In this document: positions 6,557 through 14,857 of the stretch, piece after piece
How positions within the stretch are numbered: the first letter of the stretch is position 1
Layout of the letters: every line of letters begins with the position of its first letter
IMG/VR virus record: IMGVR_UViG_3300035698_010378
Span: 1-33,380 of that record
Length of the DNA stretch: 33,380 nucleotides
From: a virus
Reading direction: 5' to 3' (one strand)
Made by a program: the position numbers and the translations under genes
The notes under the pieces: model-generated
Database searches by the model: none
What the model saw: only the letters and a program-made list of their open reading frames with translations
What the model was told of the DNA's origin: nothing

Positions 6557-6781
6557 ATGCCTGGAGTTATGCCTAGCCCTGCTCAAAAAGAACCAAATGA
6601 TGAGGCCCCTGTTGGAGAAGAAGAAGGAAAAATACTATTAAACGAAAATCAAAAGAAGAAAGATCTAGAGGAAAGAATTAAGAACTTTCAAGAAGAATAT
6701 GGTGAGTTATCTAAAAAGTATAAGATTTCTATTCAAGCGGCAGTTCAGCCAATTATAAAACTTATAAACTTAAAGGAATGA
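6557..6781 (+). CDS. Small charged coiled-coil protein, unknown
   Basis: The 74-residue product has a Pro/Glu-rich N-terminus (MPGVMPSPAQKEPNDEAP) and a helical, coiled-coil-like middle with K-K-K-D-L-E-E-R. Its stop overlaps the next start as ATGA, so the two genes are probably coupled. The start has a TATAAATTT context. Not recognised. Confidence 0.55.
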   Translation: MPGVMPSPAQKEPNDEAPVGEEEGKILLNENQKKKDLEERIKNFQEEYGELSKKYKISIQAAVQPIIKLINLKE

Positions 6782-7041
6782 TATACTTATCAGCGGCTTT
6801 GGTTGGAGTTTTAGTAGGGCTTGCAGTTAGTGTAATTTTTATCTTGTTTTTTATTTTCACGGATAAAATTGTAGAAAAAGTCAAATCAAAAGGTCCAGTA
6901 GATAAGGAAATACATAAACATCCTCAAGAAGCACAAATTTTAAAGCCTACCGGAGTTAGAGAGAAAGATGCTAAAAAAGCAATTGAAGAAAATGAATCAA
7001 AAGGAAAAGATACTCCAATTGATACTATTTTTAAGAGTTAA
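6778..7041 (+). CDS. Single-pass membrane protein, unknown
   Basis: The 87-residue product has one strong N-terminal membrane segment (about residues 3-28, with an A-L-V-G-V-L-V-G-L-A core) followed by a lysine/glutamate-rich soluble tail. An anchor or small lysis accessory protein would fit, but the gene lies ahead of the packaging module rather than beside the holin-like gene. Coupled to the previous gene by ATGA overlap. Confidence 0.55.
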   Translation: MIYLSAALVGVLVGLAVSVIFILFFIFTDKIVEKVKSKGPVDKEIHKHPQEAQILKPTGVREKDAKKAIEENESKGKDTPIDTIFKS

Positions 7042-7057
7042 AAGGAATTAGAAGAGG

Positions 7058-7249
7058 ATGGAGCATTTATGCAATTATGTAATAGTAGAAGAATATCCGG
7101 ATGCTGTAGTTGAAGTCTGCAAAGAATGCAGGCACAAGCTTATTACTAGAATAAGAGATGGACATATAGATAATAAGAAATACTTAAAAAATCACAAGAG
7201 AGACTTTTTGCAAAAAGGAGAGCAATTGTATTATAAGTATTATGACTAA
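7058..7249 (+). CDS. Small putative zinc-binding protein
   Basis: The 63-residue product holds H3-x-x-C5 and, about 16 residues later, C21-x-x-C24 and H26, enough for one zinc site near the N-terminus; the rest is basic (DNKKYLKNHKRD). A weak purine-rich stretch precedes the ATG. It overlaps the next start by 8 bases. Function unknown; nucleic-acid binding is possible. Confidence 0.55.
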   Translation: MEHLCNYVIVEEYPDAVVEVCKECRHKLITRIRDGHIDNKKYLKNHKRDFLQKGEQLYYKYYD

Positions 7250-7565
7250 CGAAGAAATATTAAAAAAAGTAATAGAGAAAGCTATCAAGAATGGGTATAA
7301 ATATTGGAAAGATGATGAAGATTTTGATTATTATGATTTAAAAGCAGTAGTTGAATCAGAGAATCGAAGGAATACTTATTATTGGGAACATATCATCTTC
7401 TCTCACGACTTTGCTAAGGCATTTTGGGGAAATAAAGATACAGGATTAATAAAATCTGTTACGGATGGAAGCAAACCTGAAATTATATATGAGTGGCATT
7501 TTCATCTTCAAGAAATGGTACTAGAAAAAGAACCAATTTCTTATTTAGAACAATTTTTAAAATAA
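7242..7565 (+). CDS. Phage hypothetical protein
   Basis: The 107-residue soluble protein begins TNEEILKKVIEKAIKNGY and has a conserved-looking H-x-F-A-K-A-F-W-G segment near residue 55. Proteins of this general look are common in tailed phages without known function. It overlaps the preceding gene and ends 5 bases before the next start. Confidence 0.55.
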   Translation: MTNEEILKKVIEKAIKNGYKYWKDDEDFDYYDLKAVVESENRRNTYYWEHIIFSHDFAKAFWGNKDTGLIKSVTDGSKPEIIYEWHFHLQEMVLEKEPISYLEQFLK

Positions 7566-7570
7566 CAATT

Positions 7571-7777
7571 ATGTTTAATAGAAAGAAAATTAAAAGGTTA
7601 GAGGAACGAGCAAAGTCCTTAGAAGATACGCTAGGGTTAATTTATACTTTAGAAGATCAAGATGATGGCGATTGGATGAACCATAGAGACTTAGATTGTC
7701 CTTATGGATTTAGCCTTGCTAAAATTAAAAAGCTATTGAATGACAAAGAAAGGGAAGTAGAATCTAAAAAGAAATAA
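7571..7777 (+). CDS. Small coiled-coil protein, unknown
   Basis: The 68-residue product begins MFNRKKIKRLEERAKSLED, a basic then amphipathic helix, followed by an acidic patch (LEDQDDGDWMNHRD) and a Lys/Glu-rich end. ATG 7571 follows AACAATT and is preferred over an in-frame start at 7493, which lies deep inside the previous gene. Last gene before a folded intergenic region. Confidence 0.5.
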   Translation: MFNRKKIKRLEERAKSLEDTLGLIYTLEDQDDGDWMNHRDLDCPYGFSLAKIKKLLNDKEREVESKKK

Positions 7778-7790
7778 TAGTTTATTTATT

Positions 7791-7927
7791 CTCACTATCT
7801 TTTCACCTAACTCGTAGAAAGTTGGGTGTGAGTAAATAATATCTTTTCGCTCACTCGTGAAGTGGGACTTTCCTAGCAGTGCCTAATCGTTACTTATTGG
7901 AGCCAGTCGTGATTGGGCGAAAGGATA
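7791..7927 (+). ncRNA. Folded intergenic RNA with three-way junction, upstream of terminase genes
   Basis: A first hairpin pairs 7804-7811 with 7821-7828 (8 bp, one G-U), flanked by ctcac/gtgag (7791-7795 with 7828-7832). An 11-bp stem (7840-7850 with 7917-7927, one G-U) then closes a junction holding a short hairpin (7852-7855 with 7861-7864) and an 8-bp hairpin (7881-7888 with 7911-7918, one G-U). The fold ends 7 nt before the next ATG. It could be a leader, a processing site or a stable RNA; no promoter was found. Confidence 0.45.
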
Positions 7928-7934
7928 AAATATT

Positions 7935-8078
7935 ATGGGATTTAACATAACATTAAAAAAACACAGAAAGGAGATTAGAAGAGAACTAAAAAGATTGGGG
8001 TTAAAATCTAAGAAATGGTGGATGCCAATGTGGTTATATGATTATTTATTTAATTTAGTAATGGAAGATAAGAAATGA
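7935..8078 (+). CDS. Tiny basic protein ahead of TerS
   Basis: The 47-codon frame begins 7 nt after the folded RNA and its stop overlaps the small-terminase start as ATGA. The product is Lys/Arg-rich at the N-terminus, then Trp-rich (KKWWMPMWLYDYL). The coupling suggests it is real and may serve translation of TerS. Not recognised. Confidence 0.45.
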   Translation: MGFNITLKKHRKEIRRELKRLGLKSKKWWMPMWLYDYLFNLVMEDKK

Positions 8079-8623
8079 CAACAATCAAACAAGAAAAAGT
8101 AGCAAAGGAAATGATTAAGGTTATAGAAGGTAAGGAAAACAAGAACGCAGGAGAGATATTGGAAAATGTAGGCTACAGTGAGGGAATAGTAAGCAATCCA
8201 AAAGTTGTCTTAGAGAGTGTAGGTTACCAAGAAGTTTTAGAAAGATTACTTCCGGATAAAGTTCTAGCAGAAAAACATAGAGAGTTATTGAATTCAACTA
8301 CAATAGGTCACATAGTGTTTCCGTTATCAATGAGTGATGAAGAAATTACGAAGTTATTGAATTCTGTTAATTGTAAACCTAAGAAATTCAAGCACGGAGA
8401 AACTGCAACGCACGTTTGGTTTTGGTCCAGAGATAATAATGCATTGAAGAATGGTTTGGATCTAGCTTACAAAGTTAAAGGAAGTTATGCACCGGAGAAA
8501 AAGCAAAGTGTGAATCTTAACTTAAATACAGAGTTAAAGAACTCAGAAGAATCAAGAGAGTTAGTTGACGAATATGAAGGAAAACTGCAGGATATGCTAA
8601 AACTACCGAAAAACAAGGCTTGA
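8075..8623 (+). CDS. terS: Terminase small subunit
   Basis: The 182-residue product has a helical N-terminal domain of the terS type, with G-Y-S-E-G and repeated V-G-Y motifs, then a D-K-V-L-A-E-K-H-R-E-L-L segment typical of small terminases, a beta-rich middle part and a charged C-terminal helix (EYEGKLQDMLKLPK) likely to contact TerL. Small terminase recognises the phage DNA and regulates the large subunit. Position directly before TerL supports the call. The start is coupled to the preceding tiny gene. Confidence 0.75.
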   Translation: MTTIKQEKVAKEMIKVIEGKENKNAGEILENVGYSEGIVSNPKVVLESVGYQEVLERLLPDKVLAEKHRELLNSTTIGHIVFPLSMSDEEITKLLNSVNCKPKKFKHGETATHVWFWSRDNNALKNGLDLAYKVKGSYAPEKKQSVNLNLNTELKNSEESRELVDEYEGKLQDMLKLPKNKA

Positions 8624-8663
8624 AATTACGTTCTAAGTGATTTAAATATAGATAGATACATAG

Positions 8664-10289
8664 ATGTTAGAAGATTTATCAATTCACGCGTTCATTAATA
8701 AGCACGAAATAAAAAACGAACAAGGATTAAATATAGATTTCCACGACCATTTTTTCTTGTTTGATATTTATAGGGACTTCAGTAAGAAGCTATGCATAAT
8801 GAAAGCTGCTCAAATTGGAGCAACAATCTGTGAGATTATTAAATCATTATGGGGTGTAAAGAATAAGAGAATTGATGCTGTATATGTTTTACCTACTGAT
8901 TCAGATGTGAACTCAATGGTTGGTTCTAAAGTCAACAGAATTATTGCTCAGAATCCAATCTTTCAGAAATGGACAAAAGATAAAGATAGCGTAGAGCAAA
9001 AGCAAATAGGACAAAACTACATTCACTACAGAGGAAGTTGGAGTCAGAAAGCTGCAATTATGGTGACATCTGACTGGAATATGTACGATGAAGTTGACGC
9101 TTGTAAACAAGATGTTGTTGAGCAGTATTCCACCCGGTTACAGCATTCAAAGCATAAGATTGAGCATTACTTTTCTCATCCAAGTGCAGTAGGGACAGGA
9201 ATCGATAAGTATTGGATTAAGAGCGATCAGAAGCATTGGTTTATTGTCTGTAACGGCTGTAAGGAAGATCAGTATATGGAATGGCCCAAGAGTTTCGATT
9301 TAGATAAAGAGATTTATGTCTGCAAGTATTGTGGGAAAGAATTAACGAATGAAGAACGAAGAGTGGGCCGGTGGGTTCAGAAACATAAAGACAGAGAATA
9401 TTCAGGCTATTGGATTCCATTATTCATAGCTCCTTGGGTTAGCGCTCACGATATAATCACATATTACAAGGAGAAATCAGAAGAGTATTTTTATAATAAA
9501 GTATTAGGATTGCCGTATGTAGGTGGAGGAAACAAGCTGACGAAAGCTCATTTGATGCAGAACCTAACTGGTGATTTAATCATAACCCCAGAAGATGATG
9601 AAAGAATAGTTATCGGAGTTGATACAGGAAAGAACGCGCATTATGTCGTAGGTTGTACGCAAGGTATCTTCTATTATTCATATTTCGGAAAGGGAAGCCT
9701 TCACTCTACAATAGATAAATACGAAGAACTCGAGAGTTTATTGATCAGGTGGCCTAGAGCGATAATGATTATTGACCAAGGTGGAGATTTGACTGGACCG
9801 AGAGCTTTAAGAGAGAAATATCCAGGAAGAGTGTTTTTATGCACATTCGGAGTAGATAGAAAGACGAAAGAATTAGCTCGGTGGGGAAAGAATGATGAGG
9901 ATGGCGCTGTTGTAGCAGATAGAAACAGGTGTATTCAGCTAGTAGTAGATGAGTTTACTGATGGAAGAATCCCAATTCAAGGCAAAGAAGAAGATTGGTA
10001 TGACTATTATCTTCATTGGAATAACTTAACTAGAATCAAGGAGTTCGACCAAAAGACAATGGAAGTTAAGAGGAAGTTATGGGTTAGGAGTGGTGATGAT
10101 CATTGGGCGCTAGCAACTACTTACTGGAGGATTGGAATGTCAAGATTTGGTTCAGGAGAGAATAAGATCATAGGAAGCAAGCCAGAAATAGAAGAAGCTC
10201 CAGTAGTTTATCCGGGAAGTAAAATGGATTCAAAGTTTGCCTTATCTCAGTTTAAGAAGAAGCAAAAACAAGATTGGAGAAAAGTATGA
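8664..10289 (+). CDS. terL: Terminase large subunit, GpA-like
   Basis: The 541-residue protein is the DNA-packaging motor. A Walker-A-like segment lies at K47-A-A-Q-I-G-A-T54 and a Walker-B-like D-E-V-D at 141-144. A four-cysteine zinc site (C196/C199 and C220/C223) and the following R-R-V-G-R-W segment are typical of the GpA-type family. The RuvC-like nuclease acids are D320 (GVDTG), D371 (IIDQGG) and D478/D479 before H480-W. It would cut concatemers and drive DNA through the portal. The stop overlaps the next start as ATGA. Confidence 0.92.
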   Translation: MLEDLSIHAFINKHEIKNEQGLNIDFHDHFFLFDIYRDFSKKLCIMKAAQIGATICEIIKSLWGVKNKRIDAVYVLPTDSDVNSMVGSKVNRIIAQNPIFQKWTKDKDSVEQKQIGQNYIHYRGSWSQKAAIMVTSDWNMYDEVDACKQDVVEQYSTRLQHSKHKIEHYFSHPSAVGTGIDKYWIKSDQKHWFIVCNGCKEDQYMEWPKSFDLDKEIYVCKYCGKELTNEERRVGRWVQKHKDREYSGYWIPLFIAPWVSAHDIITYYKEKSEEYFYNKVLGLPYVGGGNKLTKAHLMQNLTGDLIITPEDDERIVIGVDTGKNAHYVVGCTQGIFYYSYFGKGSLHSTIDKYEELESLLIRWPRAIMIIDQGGDLTGPRALREKYPGRVFLCTFGVDRKTKELARWGKNDEDGAVVADRNRCIQLVVDEFTDGRIPIQGKEEDWYDYYLHWNNLTRIKEFDQKTMEVKRKLWVRSGDDHWALATTYWRIGMSRFGSGENKIIGSKPEIEEAPVVYPGSKMDSKFALSQFKKKQKQDWRKV

Positions 10290-10471
10290 TTAAAGAAGAA
10301 ATAGAAAAATTAGCAATTATTCAAAGAGATCTAATTGTCCCTGCAGAAGAGAAAAAGGATAATACTGATATTATAATAAAGATTAGAGATGGAATTATAG
10401 TTTGGGCAGAGTCAAGTTCAACAGAGAAATGCAGAGTTGACTTCAAGGTGTTGGCAATTCATAAAATTTAA
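10286..10471 (+). CDS. Small protein downstream of TerL, unknown
   Basis: The 61-residue product begins MIKEEIEKLAIIQRDL and has two strands near the C-terminus. ATG 10286 overlaps the TerL stop (ATGA) and is preferred over the in-frame TTG at 10274. It is followed by regulatory DNA with direct repeats and a terminator, so it probably closes the terminase transcript. Not recognised. Confidence 0.5.
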   Translation: MIKEEIEKLAIIQRDLIVPAEEKKDNTDIIIKIRDGIIVWAESSSTEKCRVDFKVLAIHKI

Positions 10472-10496
10472 AGTATAGTATAGACACAGTTAGCGT

Positions 10497-10532
10497 CTGA
10501 CCGTAAAAGATTTTAATACTGACCGTTATAAT
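10497..10532 (+). promoter_or_regulatory. Paired CTGACCGT repeats with TATAAT box
   Basis: CTGACCGT occurs at 10497-10504 and 10519-10526, 22 bases apart (two helical turns), and TATAAT follows at once (10527-10532). No matching -35 box is seen at the usual distance, so an activator- or repressor-bound promoter is the inference. The following terminator would attenuate any transcript from here. Confidence 0.35.
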
Positions 10533-10535
10533 CGG

Positions 10536-10568
10536 AGGTATATCCCTAATTAGGGCATACCTTTTTTT
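10536..10568 (+). terminator. Strong intrinsic terminator
   Basis: AGGTAT (10536-10541) pairs with ATACCT (10557-10562), enclosing a perfect CCCTAATTAGGG dyad (10544-10555), followed by seven T ending at 10568. It separates the terminase genes from the portal operon. The homing-endonuclease remnant starts 26 bases later. Confidence 0.85.
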
Positions 10569-10594
10569 GTGTAAATAATTAACTTTATAAATAG

Positions 10595-10804
10595 ATGGAA
10601 TTAAATATACGTGGAATAAAATGTTTAATTGATGATGAAGATTATAATAAAATAGCTGGCTATGATTGGAAAACAAGTAAAGGTAAGAACAATAATAGAT
10701 ATGTTTATTTAGGAAGATTTTTAAATAAAATAGACGCAGCGATTGCTTATAACCAAGCTGCAAGAAAATATCATAAAGAATTTGCATTACTCAATAATAT
10801 ATAA
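10595..10804 (+). pseudogene. AP2-domain homing endonuclease remnant lacking HNH core
   Basis: Residues 1 to about 30 (CLIDDEDYNKIAGYDW) match the N-terminal part of phage HNH-AP2 homing endonucleases, and residues about 37-69 match their C-terminal AP2 DNA-binding domain (YVYLGRF, AAIAYNQAARKYHKEFA, LN). The HNH catalytic block that normally lies between (H..., D-H-I-x-G-N..., N-L-R) is absent, and the two ends are joined in frame. It should bind DNA at most. The 69-residue frame is intact, so a domesticated DNA-binding protein is also possible. The terminator lies just upstream and the portal gene starts 4 bases after its stop. Confidence 0.7.
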
Positions 10805-10807
10805 AAT

Positions 10808-12604
10808 ATGGGCGTACTAGATGGATTTTATTCCTTATTTAAAAAAGTAAATAGACATTCGACTTCTGAAGTGGAGACTCAGGAAGGTGTATTTGACTAT
10901 CTCGAAGAATTAAAGCTTAATATGTCAGATAAGAAATTACTTGCTTTAAAAGATCAATGGGTAAAGAAGTGGGAAGAATATGCTCCAAAAATTAAGGAGA
11001 AACAGAAGGAAAATGAGAAGTATTGGCTTGGAGAGCATTTTGAAGTAGCAAGAATACAGGACAGAGCAATGGTTGACAATGTAATATTTGAATCATTAGA
11101 GACATTTCTTCCTATTGCAACAAAGCGCAACCCAGAACCTACAGTCAGAGGAGATAATACCGATGGAAGTGAAGAGCTAGGCAAGAAAGTTCAATCTATG
11201 CTTGTCTATCAGGCAGATATTCAGAGGCTCAAACTCAAGATGAAGAAAGTAGCTAGATTCTGGGCTTTGTATTTATTAGGAGTAGCAGAAATTGGTTGGA
11301 GTTTGAATGAAAATGATATAAGCACCAAAATAGAAAGACCTCAAAAGTTCATTTTTGATCCAGATGGAACTATTGGAGAGGATATGCAGTACACAGGAAA
11401 GTATATTGGAAAATATGTCGGTGATGATGCTTCAGATCTAATAAAGAGATTTCCAGACAAAGAAGCGCTCATCAAAAAGTCAGTTGATAAGAAGATGGGA
11501 ACGAAGATTGTTTACATCAAGTGGGTTACAGAAGATTATTGGTTTTGGACAATTGATAATAATGTTCTAGGCAAAATTAAGAATCCTCATTGGAATTATC
11601 CAGAAAAAGAAAAGGAAACAGATGCTCTTGGAGTAGAAACAGAAAAACTAGTCCCTGGGAAGAATCATTTCAATTATCCAAAAATGCCTTATGTATTTCT
11701 TTCAGTATTTAACTTAGGGAAGCATCCATTTGATGATACTTCTCTCATAGGGCAGAATTTAGCGAATCAAGACATCATAAATAAGAGGCAAGCTCAAATA
11801 GACAAGAATATTGATGGAATAAATGGAGGATGGATAATCTCTGGAGAACTTTCAGGGCTTACTCAAGAACAATCAGCAACAGCTATTGAGGCGTGTCGTC
11901 AAGGAGGAGGATTATGGATAGCACAAGGAAATCCAGCTTCAGCCGTACAAACTGTTCAAGCTCAAGGATTACCCGGTGATATATTTAATCATTTAGTAGA
12001 TACAAGAGAAGAATTAAGAAACATATTTGGAGTTAGAGGTTCAAGTCCGCAAGGAACAATTAATGAGGATACTGTAGGAGGAAAGCAGATTATCAAGGAA
12101 CAAGACTCTAGCCGTATTGGAGGAGGAATTTCTGAGTATTTAGAGCAATTTGCAGATACAGTTTATAACTGGTGGGTGCAAATGATGTACGTTTATTATG
12201 ATGAAAAGCATTTGGCTTCAATTGTAGGAAAGGATAAAGCTGTAGAATTTGTAGAGTTATCTAATGAAGAATTTGGAAGCAAGTTGTCTGTAAGCGTTAA
12301 GGAGGGCTCCTTACTTCCGAAGGATGATGTTTCAGAGGCTAATCAGGCTGTTACACTAGCCGATAAAGGCTTCTTGGATCCAGTTACACTCTATGACAAA
12401 CTCGATTATTCTGACCCACAAGATCAAGCTGAAAGATTGTATATCTGGCAGAATGCTCCTGAATTATTATTCCCTGAAGCAGCTAACGCAGCTATGGTGG
12501 CAAATCAAACAAAGAATATAGAAGAATCTGCAACTCAAATGGTTGTGAATGAAGAAGCTCAAGCGGGCTTAGATGCTATTGCGCCTGATGAAGTTAAGAA
12601 ATAA
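10808..12604 (+). CDS. Portal protein
   Basis: The 598-residue product has portal length and a position directly after the terminase genes and before scaffold and capsid. The N-terminal part is helical and charged; a conserved-looking F-E-S-L-E-T-F-L-P-I-A-T-K-R-N-P-E-P segment occurs near residue 95, and a D-T-R-E-E-L-R-N-I-F-G-V-R-G segment near 400 fits the long portal helix region. Portals form the dodecameric vertex through which DNA enters and leaves. The acidic C-terminus may line the inner channel. Confidence 0.85.
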   Translation: MGVLDGFYSLFKKVNRHSTSEVETQEGVFDYLEELKLNMSDKKLLALKDQWVKKWEEYAPKIKEKQKENEKYWLGEHFEVARIQDRAMVDNVIFESLETFLPIATKRNPEPTVRGDNTDGSEELGKKVQSMLVYQADIQRLKLKMKKVARFWALYLLGVAEIGWSLNENDISTKIERPQKFIFDPDGTIGEDMQYTGKYIGKYVGDDASDLIKRFPDKEALIKKSVDKKMGTKIVYIKWVTEDYWFWTIDNNVLGKIKNPHWNYPEKEKETDALGVETEKLVPGKNHFNYPKMPYVFLSVFNLGKHPFDDTSLIGQNLANQDIINKRQAQIDKNIDGINGGWIISGELSGLTQEQSATAIEACRQGGGLWIAQGNPASAVQTVQAQGLPGDIFNHLVDTREELRNIFGVRGSSPQGTINEDTVGGKQIIKEQDSSRIGGGISEYLEQFADTVYNWWVQMMYVYYDEKHLASIVGKDKAVEFVELSNEEFGSKLSVSVKEGSLLPKDDVSEANQAVTLADKGFLDPVTLYDKLDYSDPQDQAERLYIWQNAPELLFPEAANAAMVANQTKNIEESATQMVVNEEAQAGLDAIAPDEVKK

Positions 12605-12615
12605 TTTTTAAATAT

Positions 12616-12885
12616 ATGTATATGGACTCTATGGATAGTTCAAAGGGTAGCTACGAAGAAAGAGAGAAAGCTATCAAGAACAAAATTAAATCAGTAGGCT
12701 CGAAGAGTAAAACTCTTCAGGCTATGTCGAAAGAAGTAAAGAGAATTGATGATCCTGAAATTAAGAAGAATAATAGGTTAGTAGATATGATTGTTAGAGA
12801 ATCACTTGAAATGTATCAAGAGGGAGATATGAATTTCAAGGAAATGGTTGCTGATATTCATAAAAGTCTAAAAGCGATAGCTTAA
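12616..12885 (+). CDS. Small helical protein between portal and scaffold
   Basis: The 89-residue product is charged and helical (YEEREKAIKNKIK) with no recognised motif. ATG 12622 could be the start instead of 12616. Small helical proteins in this slot occur in many phages and are often assembly helpers, but no specific role is visible. A stem-loop follows the gene. Confidence 0.5.
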   Translation: MYMDSMDSSKGSYEEREKAIKNKIKSVGSKSKTLQAMSKEVKRIDDPEIKKNNRLVDMIVRESLEMYQEGDMNFKEMVADIHKSLKAIA

Positions 12886-12896
12886 TTTTTAAATAT

Positions 12897-12929
12897 TTGG
12901 ACGCTAAATTTTTAGTAGAAATCGTCCAA
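12897..12929 (+). promoter_or_regulatory. Leader hairpin before scaffold gene
   Basis: TTGGACG (12897-12903) pairs perfectly with CGTCCAA (12923-12929); the interior holds a second small dyad (ctaaa/tttag). No T run follows, so it is not a classical terminator. It ends 11 nt before the scaffold ATG. Confidence 0.5.
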
Positions 12930-12940
12930 ACTACAAACAT

Positions 12941-13759
12941 ATGGCAATCAAAGATGAATTGAACGCGCTTCCATCTGATGGAACTAAGTTAGAAGACATC
13001 AAGACGGAAAAAGAGGAGAAAGAAGAAACTCCTGGGGAGTCGTTACCCGAAGACAAGGAAAAAGAAGAGAAAGAAGAAAAAGGAGAGAAAGAGATTGAGG
13101 AAACTGAAGAGGAAAAAGTAGCCAGAGAGGCTAAGGAAAAAGAGGATAAAGAGGAGGAAGATAAAGAGATTCCTTTTCATAAACATCCTCGGTTCAAGGC
13201 TCTTGTTGATGAGAAGAATCAAGCCAAGGGTGATCTTGAAAAATTTAAGGAAGAGACAGCTACTAAACTTAGCGAATTAGCGGACTCGCAATCCAAAGGA
13301 GATGTCAAAATTCCTAGTTGGTTTTCAGATGTTCTCGGAGAGAGTGAAGAAACTTGGAATGGTTTTGTTGGGATGAATAAAAAATTCCAACAAGACGTAA
13401 AGAAAGAAATTACAGATCAATTCAAGAAAGAGCAGAAAGAAAAAGAGGACTCTGTAACCAAGGTCAATGAGTGGATTGACGATGAAATTGAAGCCTTAAA
13501 AGATGACGGCAAGAAGTTCAGCAAGAATGAACTTATGAAAGTTATGACAGACTATAAGCCGTCTGATGAAAAAGGGAATCTAGATTTTAAAAGAGGCTAT
13601 GAAATATTAGAACTTCTTAAAAAGAAAGATCCTAAAAAGGCTGAAGCACGCAAGAAGCTTGTTGATGAAGGAGGTACTACTAAAAAGGTAGAACCTGGAG
13701 ATAAAAAATGGTTCACCCCTAAAGATATGCAAGGAAAAGGATGGGATGGGATGAGCTAA
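12941..13759 (+). CDS. Capsid scaffolding protein
   Basis: The 272-residue product has an extremely Glu/Lys-rich N-terminal half (about residues 20-85), a F-H-K-H-P-R-F-K segment, a helical coiled-coil centre and a basic C-terminus. This composition, and the place between portal and major capsid gene, are typical of scaffold proteins that shape the prohead and then leave. No protease motif is seen. The start follows a leader hairpin. Confidence 0.75.
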   Translation: MAIKDELNALPSDGTKLEDIKTEKEEKEETPGESLPEDKEKEEKEEKGEKEIEETEEEKVAREAKEKEDKEEEDKEIPFHKHPRFKALVDEKNQAKGDLEKFKEETATKLSELADSQSKGDVKIPSWFSDVLGESEETWNGFVGMNKKFQQDVKKEITDQFKKEQKEKEDSVTKVNEWIDDEIEALKDDGKKFSKNELMKVMTDYKPSDEKGNLDFKRGYEILELLKKKDPKKAEARKKLVDEGGTTKKVEPGDKKWFTPKDMQGKGWDGMS

Positions 13760-13787
13760 AAACTTAATTAACTAAATAAACTTAACA

Positions 13788-14792
13788 ATGTCAAGAATTA
13801 CAACGACAACCCAAGATAAGATGTTGCCAAAAGTGTTGGATACAATACTTAATGGTAATGTCTTATTCACCCGAATAATGGGTGGCACAAAAAAGTGGGC
13901 GGGTGAGACATTAAAGAAATCTATCAAGGTAGAGAAAAATACCACTGGTGGATTCTTTAGTGGGTATGACCTATTGGACACTAATGCTACTGATAATAGA
14001 ATTCAGCTATCTTTTGAGCCTAAATTTTATTACAAAACAGTATCAGTTCCAACAACAGAGCTATCGATTAACGCCGTTTCCGAAACAAAGGTGATTGATT
14101 TGATGGCTGCTGAAATGGAATCAGCTGCTCAAGATATGGCTGATGACCTAGGAACACTTCTGTATTCAGGATTAGGAACAACTAACACCTATAATGGTAT
14201 AGGTAACATCATTGATGATGGAACAGATGCAGCTACTTATGGTGGACAAACAAGAGCGGATTATTCAACTCTTGATTCTACTGTAACGGCTTCAGGTGGA
14301 ACTCTAACGCTAGCAAAGATGGCAACTCTCTATAATGCAATTACTTCGGGAACACAAAAGCCAAGTATTGCTGTTTGTAGTGAGACGATATTTTCTCTAT
14401 ATGAGCAACTGTTACAGCCACAGGAGAGAATTTCAAAGAAGGTAGATATGTATAAGGGAGGACTAAAGGGTGGAACAGGATTCACCGGACTTTCTTACAA
14501 AGGAATGGATGTCTTAGCAGATGAGAAATCTACATCTGGAGTTCTTCATTTTATAAATGAGGATTATCTCGATTTCTTTGCTCTACCTGTTTATGGAGAA
14601 GATCCATTTAAGTACAAGACAGTAACTGAAGGTAATGACTATGGTCAAACTATGGGTCTTGGATTTACTTGGGACGGATGGAAGAAACCTGTTAATCAGA
14701 AAGCTTATGTAACACAGCTAACTCTTGGAGGAAACTTTGTTTCTTGGAATCCTAAGAGGATGGGTAAGCTAACAGGAATCACAGGAGTATAA
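13788..14792 (+). CDS. Major capsid protein
   Basis: The 334-residue product follows the scaffold gene. It has a polar N-arm, a central helix with A-A-E-M-E-S-A-A-Q-D-M-A-D-D (near residue 105) and beta-rich segments, consistent with the HK97-fold length of phage capsid proteins. Its ends look uncleaved. The leader contains the words CTTAACAAT and AAATAAA just before the ATG and no SD. The HK97 fold itself is inferred from position and size, not read from the sequence. Confidence 0.8.
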   Translation: MSRITTTTQDKMLPKVLDTILNGNVLFTRIMGGTKKWAGETLKKSIKVEKNTTGGFFSGYDLLDTNATDNRIQLSFEPKFYYKTVSVPTTELSINAVSETKVIDLMAAEMESAAQDMADDLGTLLYSGLGTTNTYNGIGNIIDDGTDAATYGGQTRADYSTLDSTVTASGGTLTLAKMATLYNAITSGTQKPSIAVCSETIFSLYEQLLQPQERISKKVDMYKGGLKGGTGFTGLSYKGMDVLADEKSTSGVLHFINEDYLDFFALPVYGEDPFKYKTVTEGNDYGQTMGLGFTWDGWKKPVNQKAYVTQLTLGGNFVSWNPKRMGKLTGITGV

Positions 14793-14811
14793 TTAACTAA
14801 TTTATATTTTG

Positions 14812-14838
14812 CCCTTCACCGAGCAAGACTCGAGAGGG
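14812..14838 (+). other. Intergenic stem-loop after capsid gene
   Basis: CCCT (14812-14815) pairs with AGGG (14835-14838), and inside it CGAG (14820-14823) pairs with CTCG (14829-14832) around a 5-nt loop, separated by a small internal loop. It may tune expression between the abundant capsid protein and the next gene. No T run follows. Confidence 0.4.
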
Positions 14839-14857
14839 AGAAATACAAAGAAAATAT

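Noticed and set aside
13760-13789. Match of the capsid-gene leader to the repeated CTTAACAAT segment of the early genes
   Set aside because: Only about 12 A/T-rich bases match, which is easily chance in this genome.
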